DNA of 64,000 nucleotides, from positions 1-64,000 of the forward strand of contig NZ_WIXK01000010.1 of assembly GCF_009617595.1 (NCBI RefSeq), written 5' to 3'. The first letter of the stretch is position 1. Every line of letters starts with the position of its first letter. The position numbers and the translations under genes were made by a program. This DNA is from Tritonibacter aquimaris. GTDB lineage: Bacteria > Pseudomonadota > Alphaproteobacteria > Rhodobacterales > Rhodobacteraceae. This document shows positions 8,176 through 18,200 of this stretch, in pieces. The notes beneath the pieces were generated by a model. It worked only from the letters and a program-made list of their open reading frames with translations, was not told the origin of the DNA and made no database searches.

Positions 8176-9125
8176 TCAGCAATGATCCCGCCTTGTGCGG
8201 ACCAATCTTTGAACCAGGCCCGGAACAGAGCATATTGCTGTTCGCAATAGTTGCGCTGCGCATCGGTCAGCTCATCTGTTTCATTGAAGTGCAGGCGATA
8301 TTCTTCCTCGCCGTTCAGAACCAGAAGGTACTTGTAGTACAGAACCAGATCGGTGCCTTCGTCAAAGCTGGCCAGCACGCCAAAGGCTTCCTCCAGCTCA
8401 CGCGCCCGCAGACGCGCTTCGGCATTGCCAGCGGCCGCCTTTTGCGCCAATGCCGCCAGCAGCAACGCCTCTTTGGGGAGCGCAGTGCCGATACCGGTGA
8501 TGGAGCCGGTTGCACCACAGTTGACAAAGCCATGATACACTTCGGTGTCGACGCCGACCATCAGAGTCACCTGATCATCTTGGCTGGTGATATGCTCAGC
8601 CGCGTAACGCAGATCGTCTTTGCCCCCAAATTCTTTGAAGCCAACCAGGTTGTCATGCTCTGCACGCAGAGCAAAGAACAGCTCAGCACGGGTTGCAAAG
8701 CCATAGACCGGGCTGTTGTAGATGATGGCGGGCACATCGGGTGCCGCGTCCAAAATCGCTTTGAAGTGGTTTTTCTGTGCGGTGATCGATGTGCCCCGCG
8801 ACAGAACACGCGGGATCACCATCAGGCCAGCGGCACCCACTTTCTGCGCATGCGCCGCAAGCGCCACAGCGGATTTTGAATTGATCGCGCCGGTCCCTAC
8901 AACAACGGGAACGCCCGCTTCAACCAGACGCTCAACGCCGATCATACGCTCTTCGTCGCTCAGCAGTGGCCAATCCCCCATTGAGCCACAATAGACAACT
9001 GCTGACATGCCTGCCGCGATCATCTCTTTGCCTTTTTTGACCAGCGCGTCGAAGTCAGGTGTGCGGTCAGCCTTACATGGGGTCATGAGGGCGGGCATGG
9101 TGCCCGTAAAGATAGTCTGGGACAT
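8166..9125 (-). CDS. DapA-family delta-1-pyrroline-4-hydroxy-2-carboxylate deaminase
   Basis: 319 residues starting MSQTIFTGTMPALMTP. CAGGAGCACAT precedes this ATG, so the 65 extra upstream codons that remain open are not used. The protein is a class I aldolase-type TIM barrel. The Schiff-base lysine lies in LVGFKEFGG, the partner tyrosine in PAIIYNSPVYG and the phosphate-type loop in VVYCGSMGDWPLL, close to the GTTGE region of DapA. In hydroxyproline clusters this family deaminates and dehydrates the pyrroline to 2-oxoglutarate semialdehyde. It is the first gene of the operon continuing through the epimerase, the FAD dehydrogenase and the dehydratase. Confidence 0.85.
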   Translation of the reverse strand: MSQTIFTGTMPALMTPCKADRTPDFDALVKKGKEMIAAGMSAVVYCGSMGDWPLLSDEERMIGVERLVEAGVPVVVGTGAINSKSAVALAAHAQKVGAAGLMVIPRVLSRGTSITAQKNHFKAILDAAPDVPAIIYNSPVYGFATRAELFFALRAEHDNLVGFKEFGGKDDLRYAAEHITSQDDQVTLMVGVDTEVYHGFVNCGATGSITGIGTALPKEALLLAALAQKAAAGNAEARLRARELEEAFGVLASFDEGTDLVLYYKYLLVLNGEEEYRLHFNETDELTDAQRNYCEQQYALFRAWFKDWSAQGGIIAECM

Positions 9126-9279
9126 ATGTGCTCCTGTTTGAATGTGCCGCCCCGCAGGATGGCATTTCGAAGTGGGACCCGAATGATTGCAAATCGTGGT
9201 CGTCATCAATGACCCCAGAGCAGCGCACATTAAGCAACGCGACTCTGGGAAACTCTGGTGTTGGGCTGACATTATATTT

Positions 9280-9300
9280 ATTGGATCCAAAATCCAATAT
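9280..9300. promoter_or_regulatory. probable GntR operator of the hydroxyproline operon
   Basis: It contains the perfect palindrome TTGGATCCAA followed directly by AATCCAATAT, so it has three half-site-like units. It lies about 155 bases upstream of the deaminase start and closely matches 12829-12850 before the TRAP genes. The rest of the 9126-9499 gap holds no gene I recognise. Confidence 0.6.
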
Positions 9301-9499
9301 CTTTTCACACAGACCCGCAAAGTTTTTCATGACTTGAAATCAAGCGCTTGCGGATTTTGGCGCAATCTCTCGCAATCAAGCTTTCACAGGGCTGCATGGT
9401 GGAATTGCGCAACCCCTTGTTGTTTGGCAGTACCGCAGCGCCAGTTGCGCGCTCGCCATCACAGCTCAAAAGGGATCGCTTACCCATCATAGAAACACA

Positions 9500-9524
9500 A
9501 AAGCCGACGCTGAACGTCGGCTTT
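9500..9524. terminator. terminator after the hydroxyproline TRAP operon
   Basis: AAAGCCGACG pairs with CGTCGGCTTT over a CTGAA loop, downstream of the minus-strand TRAP permease gene. U-rich sequence on both sides makes it usable in both directions. Confidence 0.75.
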
Positions 9525-9569
9525 CGTTTATCTGCAGTTTTGAGTATTGCCGCTGACAGCTCAGGAGGA

Positions 9570-10859
9570 TCACCCCAGCAACAGCTCCGGCAACCAGAGC
9601 GCCAGAGACGGCACAAATGTGGTCAGCATTAATGTTGGCAGCCATGCAAAGATGATAAAGACAAGCGTTGGCCACAGCATCTTAGCCACTGAAACATCGG
9701 TAATCTGCGCACCAAGATACAAAAGCGGTGCGGTTGGCGGTGTGATGTTGGCCATACCAAGGTTCACACCGATAACCGCGGCGAAATGGATCGGATCCAT
9801 ACCAACGCTTTGTGCAATCGGCAGCAGGATCGGGGTCGATAGCAACAACCCTGAGATATCATCCATCAACATCCCGATCAGGATCATCACAACGTTGATC
9901 ATCAACAGGATGACAATTGGGTTTTCTGATACGGAATAAACCAGCTGCTTGGCGATCTGGGGCGCACCCTGCGCAATAAGATTGTCAGAGACGATCAGCA
10001 CCATAAAGATCATGGTCATGACAACACCAATGGTAATGCCAGAGCGCTGGATGGTCTCCGCAAGGGTTTTCCAGGTCAGCCCCTTGTAAAAGTAGATCGC
10101 AATCGGGATCGCATAGACAACCGCAATACCCGCCGCCTCGGTCGGGGTCATGATGCCGCCGTAAATACCACCAAGAATGATGATCGGCATCATCAAGGCC
10201 GGGCCCGCCACACGACCTTGCGCTTTCAATGCGGGCATAAACGGGTTTGGACGTTCCTTGAGGACAATATCGCCATGTTTGCGCAGCATGAATTGGTTGG
10301 TGATAATCAAAAGCGTGATCAAAATGATCGCTGGGATCACCGTGGACAGGAAACACTTGAGAACGTGCTGCTGCGCAACCCAGCCGTACAGAATGTGCGA
10401 CGAGCTGGGAGGAATAAGCAAGCCAAGCGGGCTAGCGCAGACCAAAAGCGCGGCAGATTGACCTTCGGGGTAATTCGCCCGCTTGAGGTGCGGCATCATA
10501 ATGCCACCAATGCAGGTCAGCGTAGAATTTGCAGCGCCAGAAATAGAGCCAAACACGCCACAAGCCAGCACAGCTGCCGCGCTTAGCCCCCCTTTGAGGT
10601 GGCCAATGAACATCTCAGCCAGAGCCACAAGCGGCGCTGCAATGCGGCCCTTCTCCATCACACCGCCAGCGATCATGAACAGCGGGATCGCCAACAGCAC
10701 CAGCGAACGAATACCCGTCGCACCTGTAGGCAAATAGCCGGTAATGGACTGATCCCCCACCAGCGCGATGAACATAAGGACCGTGCCAAAGGCAACAAAG
10801 ACGCTAACGCCCAGCAACAACATGGCGCAAACGATGACGAGGCTTCCAATAATAATCAC
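9570..10859 (-). CDS. TRAP transporter large permease (DctM-like)
   Basis: About 429 residues from a GTG start that overlaps the DctQ stop as GTGA; the longer open frame lies inside DctQ. It is very hydrophobic with about 12 membrane segments and has the DctM features NYPEGQSAALLVCASPLG and PPSSSHILYGWVA. It forms the sodium-driven substrate channel of the tripartite transporter. Together with the adjacent DctQ and DctP, and the shared operator type, I infer that it imports hydroxyproline, consistent with other hydroxyproline-linked TRAP systems. Confidence 0.9.
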   Translation of the reverse strand: MIIIGSLVIVCAMLLLGVSVFVAFGTVLMFIALVGDQSITGYLPTGATGIRSLVLLAIPLFMIAGGVMEKGRIAAPLVALAEMFIGHLKGGLSAAAVLACGVFGSISGAANSTLTCIGGIMMPHLKRANYPEGQSAALLVCASPLGLLIPPSSSHILYGWVAQQHVLKCFLSTVIPAIILITLLIITNQFMLRKHGDIVLKERPNPFMPALKAQGRVAGPALMMPIIILGGIYGGIMTPTEAAGIAVVYAIPIAIYFYKGLTWKTLAETIQRSGITIGVVMTMIFMVLIVSDNLIAQGAPQIAKQLVYSVSENPIVILLMINVVMILIGMLMDDISGLLLSTPILLPIAQSVGMDPIHFAAVIGVNLGMANITPPTAPLLYLGAQITDVSVAKMLWPTLVFIIFAWLPTLMLTTFVPSLALWLPELLLG

Positions 10860-11413
10860 TGCGCGGTTTCCTCGGATTGGTCTGATTTCAGAGGCAGGCC
10901 CAGCCCCTTGCGAATGTGAACATAGAGATAAGCGGCTGAGAACATGGACATAAAGCCAAAGGCGATCATGATGGCGATACGCCAAGACACAAAAGGAATA
11001 CGCAAGGCAGGTGTGGCGCGCAGGCGCGGGAACGAGAAGTCATCCGCCAGCGACATATAGCACGCGTAGACAATAAACAGCGTCACTATCAGCTCGATCA
11101 ACAGGACAATCAGGCCACGCCACCAGATGGCGCGTGGGTTCTGAATTACGATCCCCAAGATATCTGCATTGATGTGAAGCTTGCGCTCAGATGCGAGCAC
11201 CGCCCCGGCAAAGAAGCCAACGATACTGATTGCCAGAAGCCATTCCTCATAGGCAAACAAGTCACCACCAAAGCCATAGCGAACGACAACAACCGCACCA
11301 AAGGTTAAGCCCATTAATGCGCCAGAAAACACAACGATGATCTTCATTATAACCATTGCCCAATTCATCGGCGCGCCGATGATCCTAGGCAGCTCATCCG
11401 TTATACGTGTCAT
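10856..11413 (-). CDS. TRAP transporter small permease (DctQ-like)
   Basis: 185 residues with four predicted membrane helices, at roughly residues 20-45, 60-80, 98-120 and 143-165. The central RKLHINADIL segment is typical of DctQ proteins. It partners the large permease, whose GTG start overlaps this gene's stop. The solute-binding gene lies upstream, separated by a 174-base gap with a hairpin. Confidence 0.85.
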   Translation of the reverse strand: MTRITDELPRIIGAPMNWAMVIMKIIVVFSGALMGLTFGAVVVVRYGFGGDLFAYEEWLLAISIVGFFAGAVLASERKLHINADILGIVIQNPRAIWWRGLIVLLIELIVTLFIVYACYMSLADDFSFPRLRATPALRIPFVSWRIAIMIAFGFMSMFSAAYLYVHIRKGLGLPLKSDQSEETAQ

Positions 11414-11549
11414 ATTTTCCTTCTCACATCCGGGTGTTCAGTGGCTTCGCTGGGGCGAAATTGCGCAGCAGGACAGGGTACCATTGGCCCATTTTGTATA
11501 TCCCCTGATCCGTCAGGCATCAGATCCGGGCTACCTGAAATGAATAAAT

Positions 11550-11576
11550 GGGACTGACGACATTACCGCCAGCCCC
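11550..11576. terminator. intercistronic hairpin between dctP and dctQ
   Basis: On the minus strand GGGGCTGGCG pairs with CGTCAGTCCC, with some G-U pairs, over a 7-base loop. No strong U tract follows. It probably limits read-through or protects the dctP message so that more binding protein than permease is made. Confidence 0.5.
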
Positions 11577-11587
11577 ACTTTGAGGTC

Positions 11588-12586
11588 TTATTCGACTGCA
11601 GCTTTTACGCGGTCCAGGGTTTCCTGGCCAACATCTGCTGCCATTGCAGGCCAGATCTCTTCACGCACGCGCTCTGCCATCGCCTGCAGCTCCTCTGCAG
11701 TTGGCTTCAGGATGGTGTAGCCTTTTTCGACCAGCTTCTCACCAAACTTGGCGTCGTGCTCACGATTGTACGCAAAGAAGTCTGCGGATGCTTTGGACAT
11801 CGCGGCCTGGATCACTTCACGCTGCTCGTCGTTCAGCTTCGCCAGGGTGCGCTCGGAACCGTAGTAGAAGGTCTGCTCGAGGATAGAGTTATACTCGATG
11901 AAATGCGAACCAACATCGGATTGCGCAAAGATCGAATAGGTTGCGGTCTTGGTGCAGCAGATCGCGCCATCGACGATACCAGACTGCAGCGCTGGGAAGA
12001 TGTCGCCCCATGCCATAGTGGTGGCCCGGAAGCCCAGCAGCTCAACCGTGGATTTTACTGTGTTGGACGACCAAACGCGGATGTTCATGCCTTTGTCGTC
12101 AAAATTGTTCCAATTGGTTGGCTCTTTGGCCGCAACAATACCAACAAAACCTTCAGGGTTTGCAGCCATCACGCGGATGCCATACTCATCAGTGATGTCC
12201 TGCAGGATTTGGTTGTAAGGTGAGGACATGTCCAGCATGACGCTGTCGATCTGATCCCATGAGCTGACCAGGAACGGCATGTTGAGAAAGTCCAGACGCG
12301 GGTCTGTGTCTGAATAGATAAACGCCGACGCGAAATCGATGTTGCCGCGCGCAACGTCTTCAAACAGCGCCTCGCCCGAACCCAGCTGGTTTGCCGGGAA
12401 AACGGTCATTTCCAGACCAACACCAGCTGCGTTCACATCTGCTGCGACCTGCTCCATCATTTTGGTCCCCTGGTGGTCGGTGGGAAACACACCTGCAAAG
12501 CGCAGCTTGATGTCCTCAGCGAAAGCGGGCGCAGCGAGCTGCAGTGCAAGGGCACTTGCTGCTACGGTTTTAAACAGAGTTTTCAT
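11588..12586 (-). CDS. TRAP transporter solute-binding protein (DctP-like)
   Basis: 332 residues. An N-terminal signal peptide MKTLFKTVAASALALQLAAPAFA is followed by the mature periplasmic receptor. The DctP domain contains FAGVFPTDHQGTKMMEQVA and the substrate-binding segment NIRVWSSNTVKSTVELLG, whose arginine usually clamps the ligand carboxylate. GGAGTCATGAAAG precedes the start. It is the first gene of the transporter operon, with a GntR-type site about 240 bases upstream. Hydroxyproline as ligand is inferred from context. Confidence 0.88.
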   Translation of the reverse strand: MKTLFKTVAASALALQLAAPAFAEDIKLRFAGVFPTDHQGTKMMEQVAADVNAAGVGLEMTVFPANQLGSGEALFEDVARGNIDFASAFIYSDTDPRLDFLNMPFLVSSWDQIDSVMLDMSSPYNQILQDITDEYGIRVMAANPEGFVGIVAAKEPTNWNNFDDKGMNIRVWSSNTVKSTVELLGFRATTMAWGDIFPALQSGIVDGAICCTKTATYSIFAQSDVGSHFIEYNSILEQTFYYGSERTLAKLNDEQREVIQAAMSKASADFFAYNREHDAKFGEKLVEKGYTILKPTAEELQAMAERVREEIWPAMAADVGQETLDRVKAAVE

Positions 12587-12828
12587 CTTTCATGACTCCT
12601 GATTGCCAAGCTTATTTTCCAAAGTCGTTTCATCGACCTTGTGACTATTCGAAAAGGGTTCACCGGGATCAAAATCTAGGGTCCAGAATCCGAGATCAGC
12701 GCCGGTATTGGCAGCCCCGATTCCTAAGTGTGCCCGCGTGTACACAATCGGTTTGACGCGCGCAAACCATTCCTTCAGCCCCCCAATGCCTCCCCTCCAG
12801 AATGCACTTACACCTTAGTAAGGTAAAT

Positions 12829-12850
12829 AATATCCAAAATCCAATATTTT
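12829..12850. promoter_or_regulatory. probable GntR operator of the TRAP operon
   Basis: TATCCAAAATCCAATATTTT shares ATCCAAAATCCAATAT exactly with the site before the deaminase operon (9280-9300). It lies in the leader region upstream of dctP, linking uptake to the catabolic genes. Confidence 0.6.
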
Positions 12851-13230
12851 CAATCGCGCCCTCCAAAAATCGACCAAACACTTGAATTAAAACAATTTAA
12901 GCACCGTCTCATGCGTCAAAAACGTATTGAAATCGGTGCAACCGCGCTGCTTCGGCACAAATCCTGCAACAGAATTCAACGGATTGGAGAGTTTCGAAAA
13001 CTACCTTCGGTATCGTGTGCACGCATCGGCCTGCCACAAGCTTCAAAAGTTGCGCACCAACTTCTGGCCTGTGAAAGCATTCGCGCAACCATAAAAGAAA
13101 CGCTCTATATTCTTTTGCGAAGATCGAGCTTCGCATATTCAGAATAGGCCTTTGATCTGCGCAGCTGTTACAACCTCTTGCGCCGGGCAATCGCGATCAG
13201 CTGGCCTTCACCATAAACAAGACAGCCACT
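12851..13230. other. intergenic region without recognised gene
   Basis: This stretch separates the divergent TRAP and imuA promoters. Short overlapping frames exist on both strands, but none has a ribosome site or a motif I recognise. Confidence 0.4.
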
Positions 13231-13275
13231 TTGCATTTCTCATCGTCTGAAGTACCTTATGTTCATGATACGTTC
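13231..13275 (+). promoter_or_regulatory. SOS promoter with LexA box for imuA-imuB-dnaE2
   Basis: GTTCATGATACGTTC at 13261-13275 is an exact alphaproteobacterial LexA box (GTTC-N7-GTTC). A possible -35 TTGCAT (13231-13236) and -10 TACCTT (13253-13258) are spaced 16 bases. That would place the transcript start near the ATG at 13265, so the box would cover the start site and LexA would block transcription of the mutagenic repair cassette. Confidence 0.8.
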
Positions 13276-13837
13276 AGGCCCACATCACCTTAAACCACAC
13301 CGCGTTCACGAAGCCTCTGGCCCGGCCGCAGTCAGTTTTGCACTGTGGAATGCAGCCCATATGAACAAAGCTGTCTTGTGGATCCAGGAACGGTGGAGCA
13401 GTCACAATCTCAACCCCAACGGCTTTGACAGTCTGGACCCCGCGCAGCTGATTGTGGCCAAAACCAACACGCAAATCGACACGCTTGCAATTGCCGAAGA
13501 AGCTCTGCGTGATGGGGCGATCCCCTTTGTCGTATTGGAAATCAGCGCCCCGATTTCGCTGACGGCTGGGCGGCGGTTACAACTGGCCGCCAAGGCCGGG
13601 AGCACCACAGGTCTATGTTTAACCCCCACCGGCATGGGTTCTAATGCGACTGAAACGCGCTGGCATTGCGCGCCGGTCTTCAGCACAGAGGACTCGACTC
13701 TGCAATTTTGGGACCTTAAAAAGAACAAATCAGGAACATTGGGATTCTGGCATGTTCGATGGGATGCAGCGGCACATCGTATCAGTGTGGTTTCCCCGGT
13801 TGGCAAGCGACCGGGCCCTGCGTGCGCGCCCGGTTGA
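13265..13837 (+). CDS. imuA: ImuA-family SOS mutagenesis protein
   Basis: About 190 residues. The family signature begins VHEASGPAAVSFALWNAA, continues with AVLWIQERW and EEALRDGAIPFVVLEI, and ends with TRWHCAPV. ImuA is a RecA-like accessory protein of the ImuA-ImuB-DnaE2 translesion mutasome. The exact start is uncertain: ATG at 13259 would lie inside the LexA box, and the ATG at 13265 also overlaps it and could be translated from a leaderless message. The gene overlaps the start of imuB, as is usual for this cassette. Confidence 0.8.
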   Translation: MIRSGPHHLKPHRVHEASGPAAVSFALWNAAHMNKAVLWIQERWSSHNLNPNGFDSLDPAQLIVAKTNTQIDTLAIAEEALRDGAIPFVVLEISAPISLTAGRRLQLAAKAGSTTGLCLTPTGMGSNATETRWHCAPVFSTEDSTLQFWDLKKNKSGTLGFWHVRWDAAAHRISVVSPVGKRPGPACAPG

Positions 13838-15206
13838 AGGCCCCTTTGTCCTGACGCTTCAGGAACACAACGCCAATCGCATTTACTGCCTGAACACAAC
13901 CGCCGAAGCGCGGGGGCTTTATGCTGGCATGTCATTCTCTGACGCCCGTGCTTTTTGCCCCAATCTGATCAGCGCAACCGCATCACCCGCGCAGGATCAA
14001 CAGTTTCTGATGCGCCTACGCCGCTGGGCAACGCGCTGGTGTCCCTGGGTTGGGCTTGATGGTCGCGATGGGTTAATCCTTGACATCACCGGCTGCGCGC
14101 ATCTTTTTGGCGGAGAAGATGCAATGCGGAGCTCTATGCGGCAACGCTTCGCCGCTTCTGGGTTATCGGCCAGTATCGGAGCTGGCGAAACACGCGGAGC
14201 AGCCTGGGCACGTGCGCATTACGGTGAGGATGCGCAGCTCACCGGTCTCCCTGTTGCGGCATTACGCCTAGAGGCAGAAACCGTCACAGGCTTGCACCGC
14301 ATGGGGCTACGCACCATTGGTCAGCTCGCACATGCGCCGCGTGGGCCATTGGCGCGGCGGTTTGGTGCCGCGCTGACCATGCGTCTGGACCAAATTCTGG
14401 GCAACCAACCAGAGCCCATCATGCCGCTGGCCGATCCGCCACATTACGGGCTGCGCATGACCTTGCCGAACCCGATCGGCTTGGAAGAGGATGTGTTAGG
14501 GATCACCGCACGCCTGATCGACCAACTGTGCCTCAAACTCAAACAACAGCAGATGGGCGCACGTGTGCTCAGCCTCACCCTATATCGCGTGGATCAGGGC
14601 GCACAGGATGTGGAATTGCGTCTGGCGCGCCCTCTGCGCGATCCGCACCGCCTGCTGTCCTTGTTTCAACGTGGCATATCGGATGTGGATGCTGGCTTTG
14701 GCATTGATCAGATACGGCTGCACGCAGCCCAGGTGGAAAAGCTGCCAACCGAACAGATCGTTCACCATCATCCACGCAATCCCGGACGGCTGGAAGATCT
14801 GATCACCCGGATCGGCACGCGGATCGGCCTGGACAATATTCAGCGTTTTTTGCCTGCAGACAGCCACATCCCCGAGCGCAGTTTTATCACAGCCCCCGCA
14901 GCTTATAGCGAACCGCAAAGCGGCTGGAGCACGCTGCGCCCACGCCCTGCCCTGCTCTTTCCGCCAGAGCCCATCGCGGCCACCAGCAATCGCCCGCCGC
15001 TGAACTTCCGCTGGCGGCGCATGGACCTTACCACCGGACGCGCAACAGGGCCGGAACGTATCGCACCGGAATGGTGGCTGGACGATCCAAACTGGCGCAG
15101 CGGCTTACGCGATTATTGGCTGCTGGAGACACGGCAAGGCAGACGGCTTTGGGTGTTTTACACCCCTCAGAACCCCGGCTGGTTTGTGCAGGGAGAATTC
15201 GCATGA
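13752..15206 (+). CDS. imuB: ImuB, Y-family polymerase-like protein
   Basis: 484 residues starting MFDGMQRHIVSVWFPRLASD. The upstream open frame has no likely start and runs inside imuA. It shows the Y-family layout: palm and fingers (YCLNTTAEARGLYAGMSFSDARAFCP), IGAGETRGAAWARAHYG, helix-hairpin-helix (GLHRMGLRTIGQLAHAPR) and a little-finger region. ImuB proteins lack the catalytic acidic residues and bridge DnaE2 to the sliding clamp. It overlaps dnaE2 as ATGA, which argues for coupled translation. Confidence 0.9.
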   Translation: MFDGMQRHIVSVWFPRLASDRALRARPVEGPFVLTLQEHNANRIYCLNTTAEARGLYAGMSFSDARAFCPNLISATASPAQDQQFLMRLRRWATRWCPWVGLDGRDGLILDITGCAHLFGGEDAMRSSMRQRFAASGLSASIGAGETRGAAWARAHYGEDAQLTGLPVAALRLEAETVTGLHRMGLRTIGQLAHAPRGPLARRFGAALTMRLDQILGNQPEPIMPLADPPHYGLRMTLPNPIGLEEDVLGITARLIDQLCLKLKQQQMGARVLSLTLYRVDQGAQDVELRLARPLRDPHRLLSLFQRGISDVDAGFGIDQIRLHAAQVEKLPTEQIVHHHPRNPGRLEDLITRIGTRIGLDNIQRFLPADSHIPERSFITAPAAYSEPQSGWSTLRPRPALLFPPEPIAATSNRPPLNFRWRRMDLTTGRATGPERIAPEWWLDDPNWRSGLRDYWLLETRQGRRLWVFYTPQNPGWFVQGEFA

Positions 15207-18200
15207 GCCAGATGCGGCCCGATAGCACACATAAAAACATTCCCATGGGAAACACAGCGCAAGGATATGCAGAACTCTGTGTCACCACCAACTTCACGTT
15301 TCTCACCGGTGCGTCCCACCCCGAAGAGCTGATCACCCGCGCCGCTGAACTTGGCCTGCATGCCATTGCGGTTACCGATCGCAATTCATTGGCCGGTGTC
15401 GTGCGCGCCTATCGCGCGTTACAGATCCTCAAAGAGGAAAACCAAAACAACATCCCAATTCGATCACAGCACCGAATTGACAGCTGTTCCCGGCAGCCCG
15501 TTGGCCATCCAGAAGACATCCCGTGCCCAGACAAGATCCAACTCCCCAAGCTGATCGTAGGCTGTCGCCTGGTGCTGCGCGACAGCGCGGTTGAGTGGCT
15601 GGCACTGCCCACAGATCTTGCAGCCTATCAACGGCTGACACGCCTGCTCACTTTGGGAAAACGCCGCGCCGACAAAGGGCAATGCCATCTGGATATGGCG
15701 GATCTGTCTGAACGCTGCGAGGGAATGATCCTGATAGCATTGCCCAAAGATGACTGCCCAGAGACGTCCCAAGCAATCACAGCCCTTGCAAGATGTTATT
15801 CTGGCATGGTCTGTGTTGGCGCCGCACCGCGTTATGACGGCTCTGATCGGGTATGGCTGGATCGCTGTGCAGAGCTGGCGCACCGAACATCTGCCCCCAT
15901 GGTCGCGGTTGGTGATGTTTTGATGCACAAAGCAGCCCGGCGACAATTGGCGGATGTGCTGACATGCCTGCGCCTTGGCTGCAGCATTGATCAAATTGGC
16001 AGCCAAGCCCTGCCCAATGCCGAACGGCGGCTCAAGGGGTATGATGATATGGCCCGCCTGTTTTACCGCTATCCCGACGCGCTGCAACGCACGTTGGACA
16101 TTGCCGCACGCTGCGGTTTTGATCTCTCGCAGCTGAGCTATCAATACCCAGATGAAGTCAGCGTCGGCGGCGAAACTCCAATGGCGCGACTGACCCGGTT
16201 GGCCCAAGAAGGTCTGACACGCCGCTATCCCAAAGGTGCCACAACCAAAGCGCAAAAGCTCATGAACAAAGAGCTTGCTGTGGTAAACGAGCTGAATTTT
16301 TCAGCCTATTTTCTGACGGTGCATGACATTGTGCAATACGCCCGCTCCCAAGGCATCCTGTGCCAGGGGCGTGGATCCGCCGCCAATTCGATCCTCTGTT
16401 ACCTGCTTGGCATTACCGATGTCAGCCCGGAAAGCATTGGGATGGTGTTTGAACGTTTCGTCTCACGGCACCGCAAGGAACCGCCTGATATTGATGTGGA
16501 TTTCGAACACGAGCGGCGCGAAGAGGTGATCCAGTGGATATACGAAAAATACGGCCGCAGCCGTGCGGGTCTCTGCGCCACGGTGATCCATTTCCGCTCA
16601 CGTGCCGCCATCCGCGAAGTCGGCAAGGTTATGGGCCTGTCGCAAGACGTAACCGCCTGCCTTTCGGGACAGATCTGGGGATCTTCCAACAATGGGCCTG
16701 ACATGGACCGTGTCCGGGAGCTGGGTCTGGACCCATCAGATCGAAGGCTGGCGCAGACCCTGCGACTGATCGGTGAGATCATCGGCTTCCCCCGTCACCT
16801 GTCGCAACATGTTGGGGGATTTGTCATTACCAAGGGACGCCTTGATGAAATCGCACCCATTGAAAATGCCGCGATGGAAAATCGCACCATAATCGAGTGG
16901 GACAAAGATGACATCGACACCCTGAAAATACTCAAGGTGGATATACTGGGGCTCGGCATGTTGACCTGCATTCGCAAGTCTTTTGAATTACTTAAAGGGC
17001 ACGAGCGCCAAAACTTCGCAATCGACACCCTCCCCAAAGAAGACCCCGCAACCTATGAGATGCTTTGTCAGGCTGATGCCATTGGGGTGTTTCAGGTCGA
17101 AAGCCGCGCGCAAATGAACTTTTTACCACGAATGCAGCCGCGTGAGTTTTATGATCTGGTCATTGAAGTCGCGATTGTCCGGCCAGGTCCAATCCAGGGC
17201 GGCATGGTGCAGCCCTATATCAAACGGCGGCAGGGGCTGGAAAAAGCTGAACCCTTTGGGCCGGAATTGGAAAAAGTCACCCGCCGCACGTTGGGCGTTC
17301 CCCTATTTCAGGAACAAGCCTTACAGATTGCGGTGGCAGGCGCAGGCTATAGCGCCGAAGAGGCCGATCACTTGCGCCGATCCCTCGCGTCTTTCCGTCG
17401 GATGGGAACCATTGGAGCACATCGCGAGAAATTCATCGCAGGCATGCGCAACAAGGGCTACGATCAAGACGTCGCTGAGCGCTGCTTCTCTCAGATCGAG
17501 GGCTTTGCAGATTACGGTTTCCCCGAAAGCCACGCCGCCGCTTTTGCCTTGCTGGTCTATGTCTCTGCCTGGCTCAAACGACACCACCCAGCAATTTTTG
17601 CCTGTGCCCTGCTCAACAGTCAGCCCATGGGCTTTTATGCACCTGCCCAGATTGTGCGCGACGCACGCGAGCATCAGGTGGAGGTGCGCTCTATCTGTAT
17701 CAACCACAGCGCCTGGGACAACACGCTGGAACGCCGCACGGATGGGGCCTTGGCGCTGCGATTGGGCTTTCGCCAAATCAAAGGATTTAAAAAAGACGAC
17801 GCCGACTGGCTCATTGCGGCGCGTGGGAACGGCTATGGCGATCCCGAAAGTATCTGGAGGCGTGCAGGTCTTCACACCGCCGCCTTGGAGCGTTTGGCAG
17901 AAGCGGATGCGTTTTCAAATATCGGGCTCAACCGACGTGAGGCCCTGTGGAAAGTGCGCGCCATCCGAACCCCGTCCACATTGCCACTGTTTAACGACCC
18001 CATTGATGGTGAGATGATCAAAGAACCCAATGTTCAGCTGCCAAAAATGCACATTGGCGAAGAAGTGGTTGAAGATTATGTTTCAACCCGGCTGACACTT
18101 CGGGCGCACCCAATGGAGCTGCTCCGCCCATCCATGCCGGGGTTAACCCCGCATAATGCACTGGTAGATGCACCGCTAAAAACCACTACGGTCTGTGGTC

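Noticed and set aside
8166-9320. Longer form of the DapA-like deaminase with 65 extra N-terminal residues
   Set aside because: The ATG at 9125 has a good ribosome site and the extra sequence reads through the GntR operator region.
12909-13190. Minus-strand 93-codon frame between the TRAP and imuA promoters
   Set aside because: It overlaps another frame on the opposite strand, has no ribosome site and no recognisable domain.
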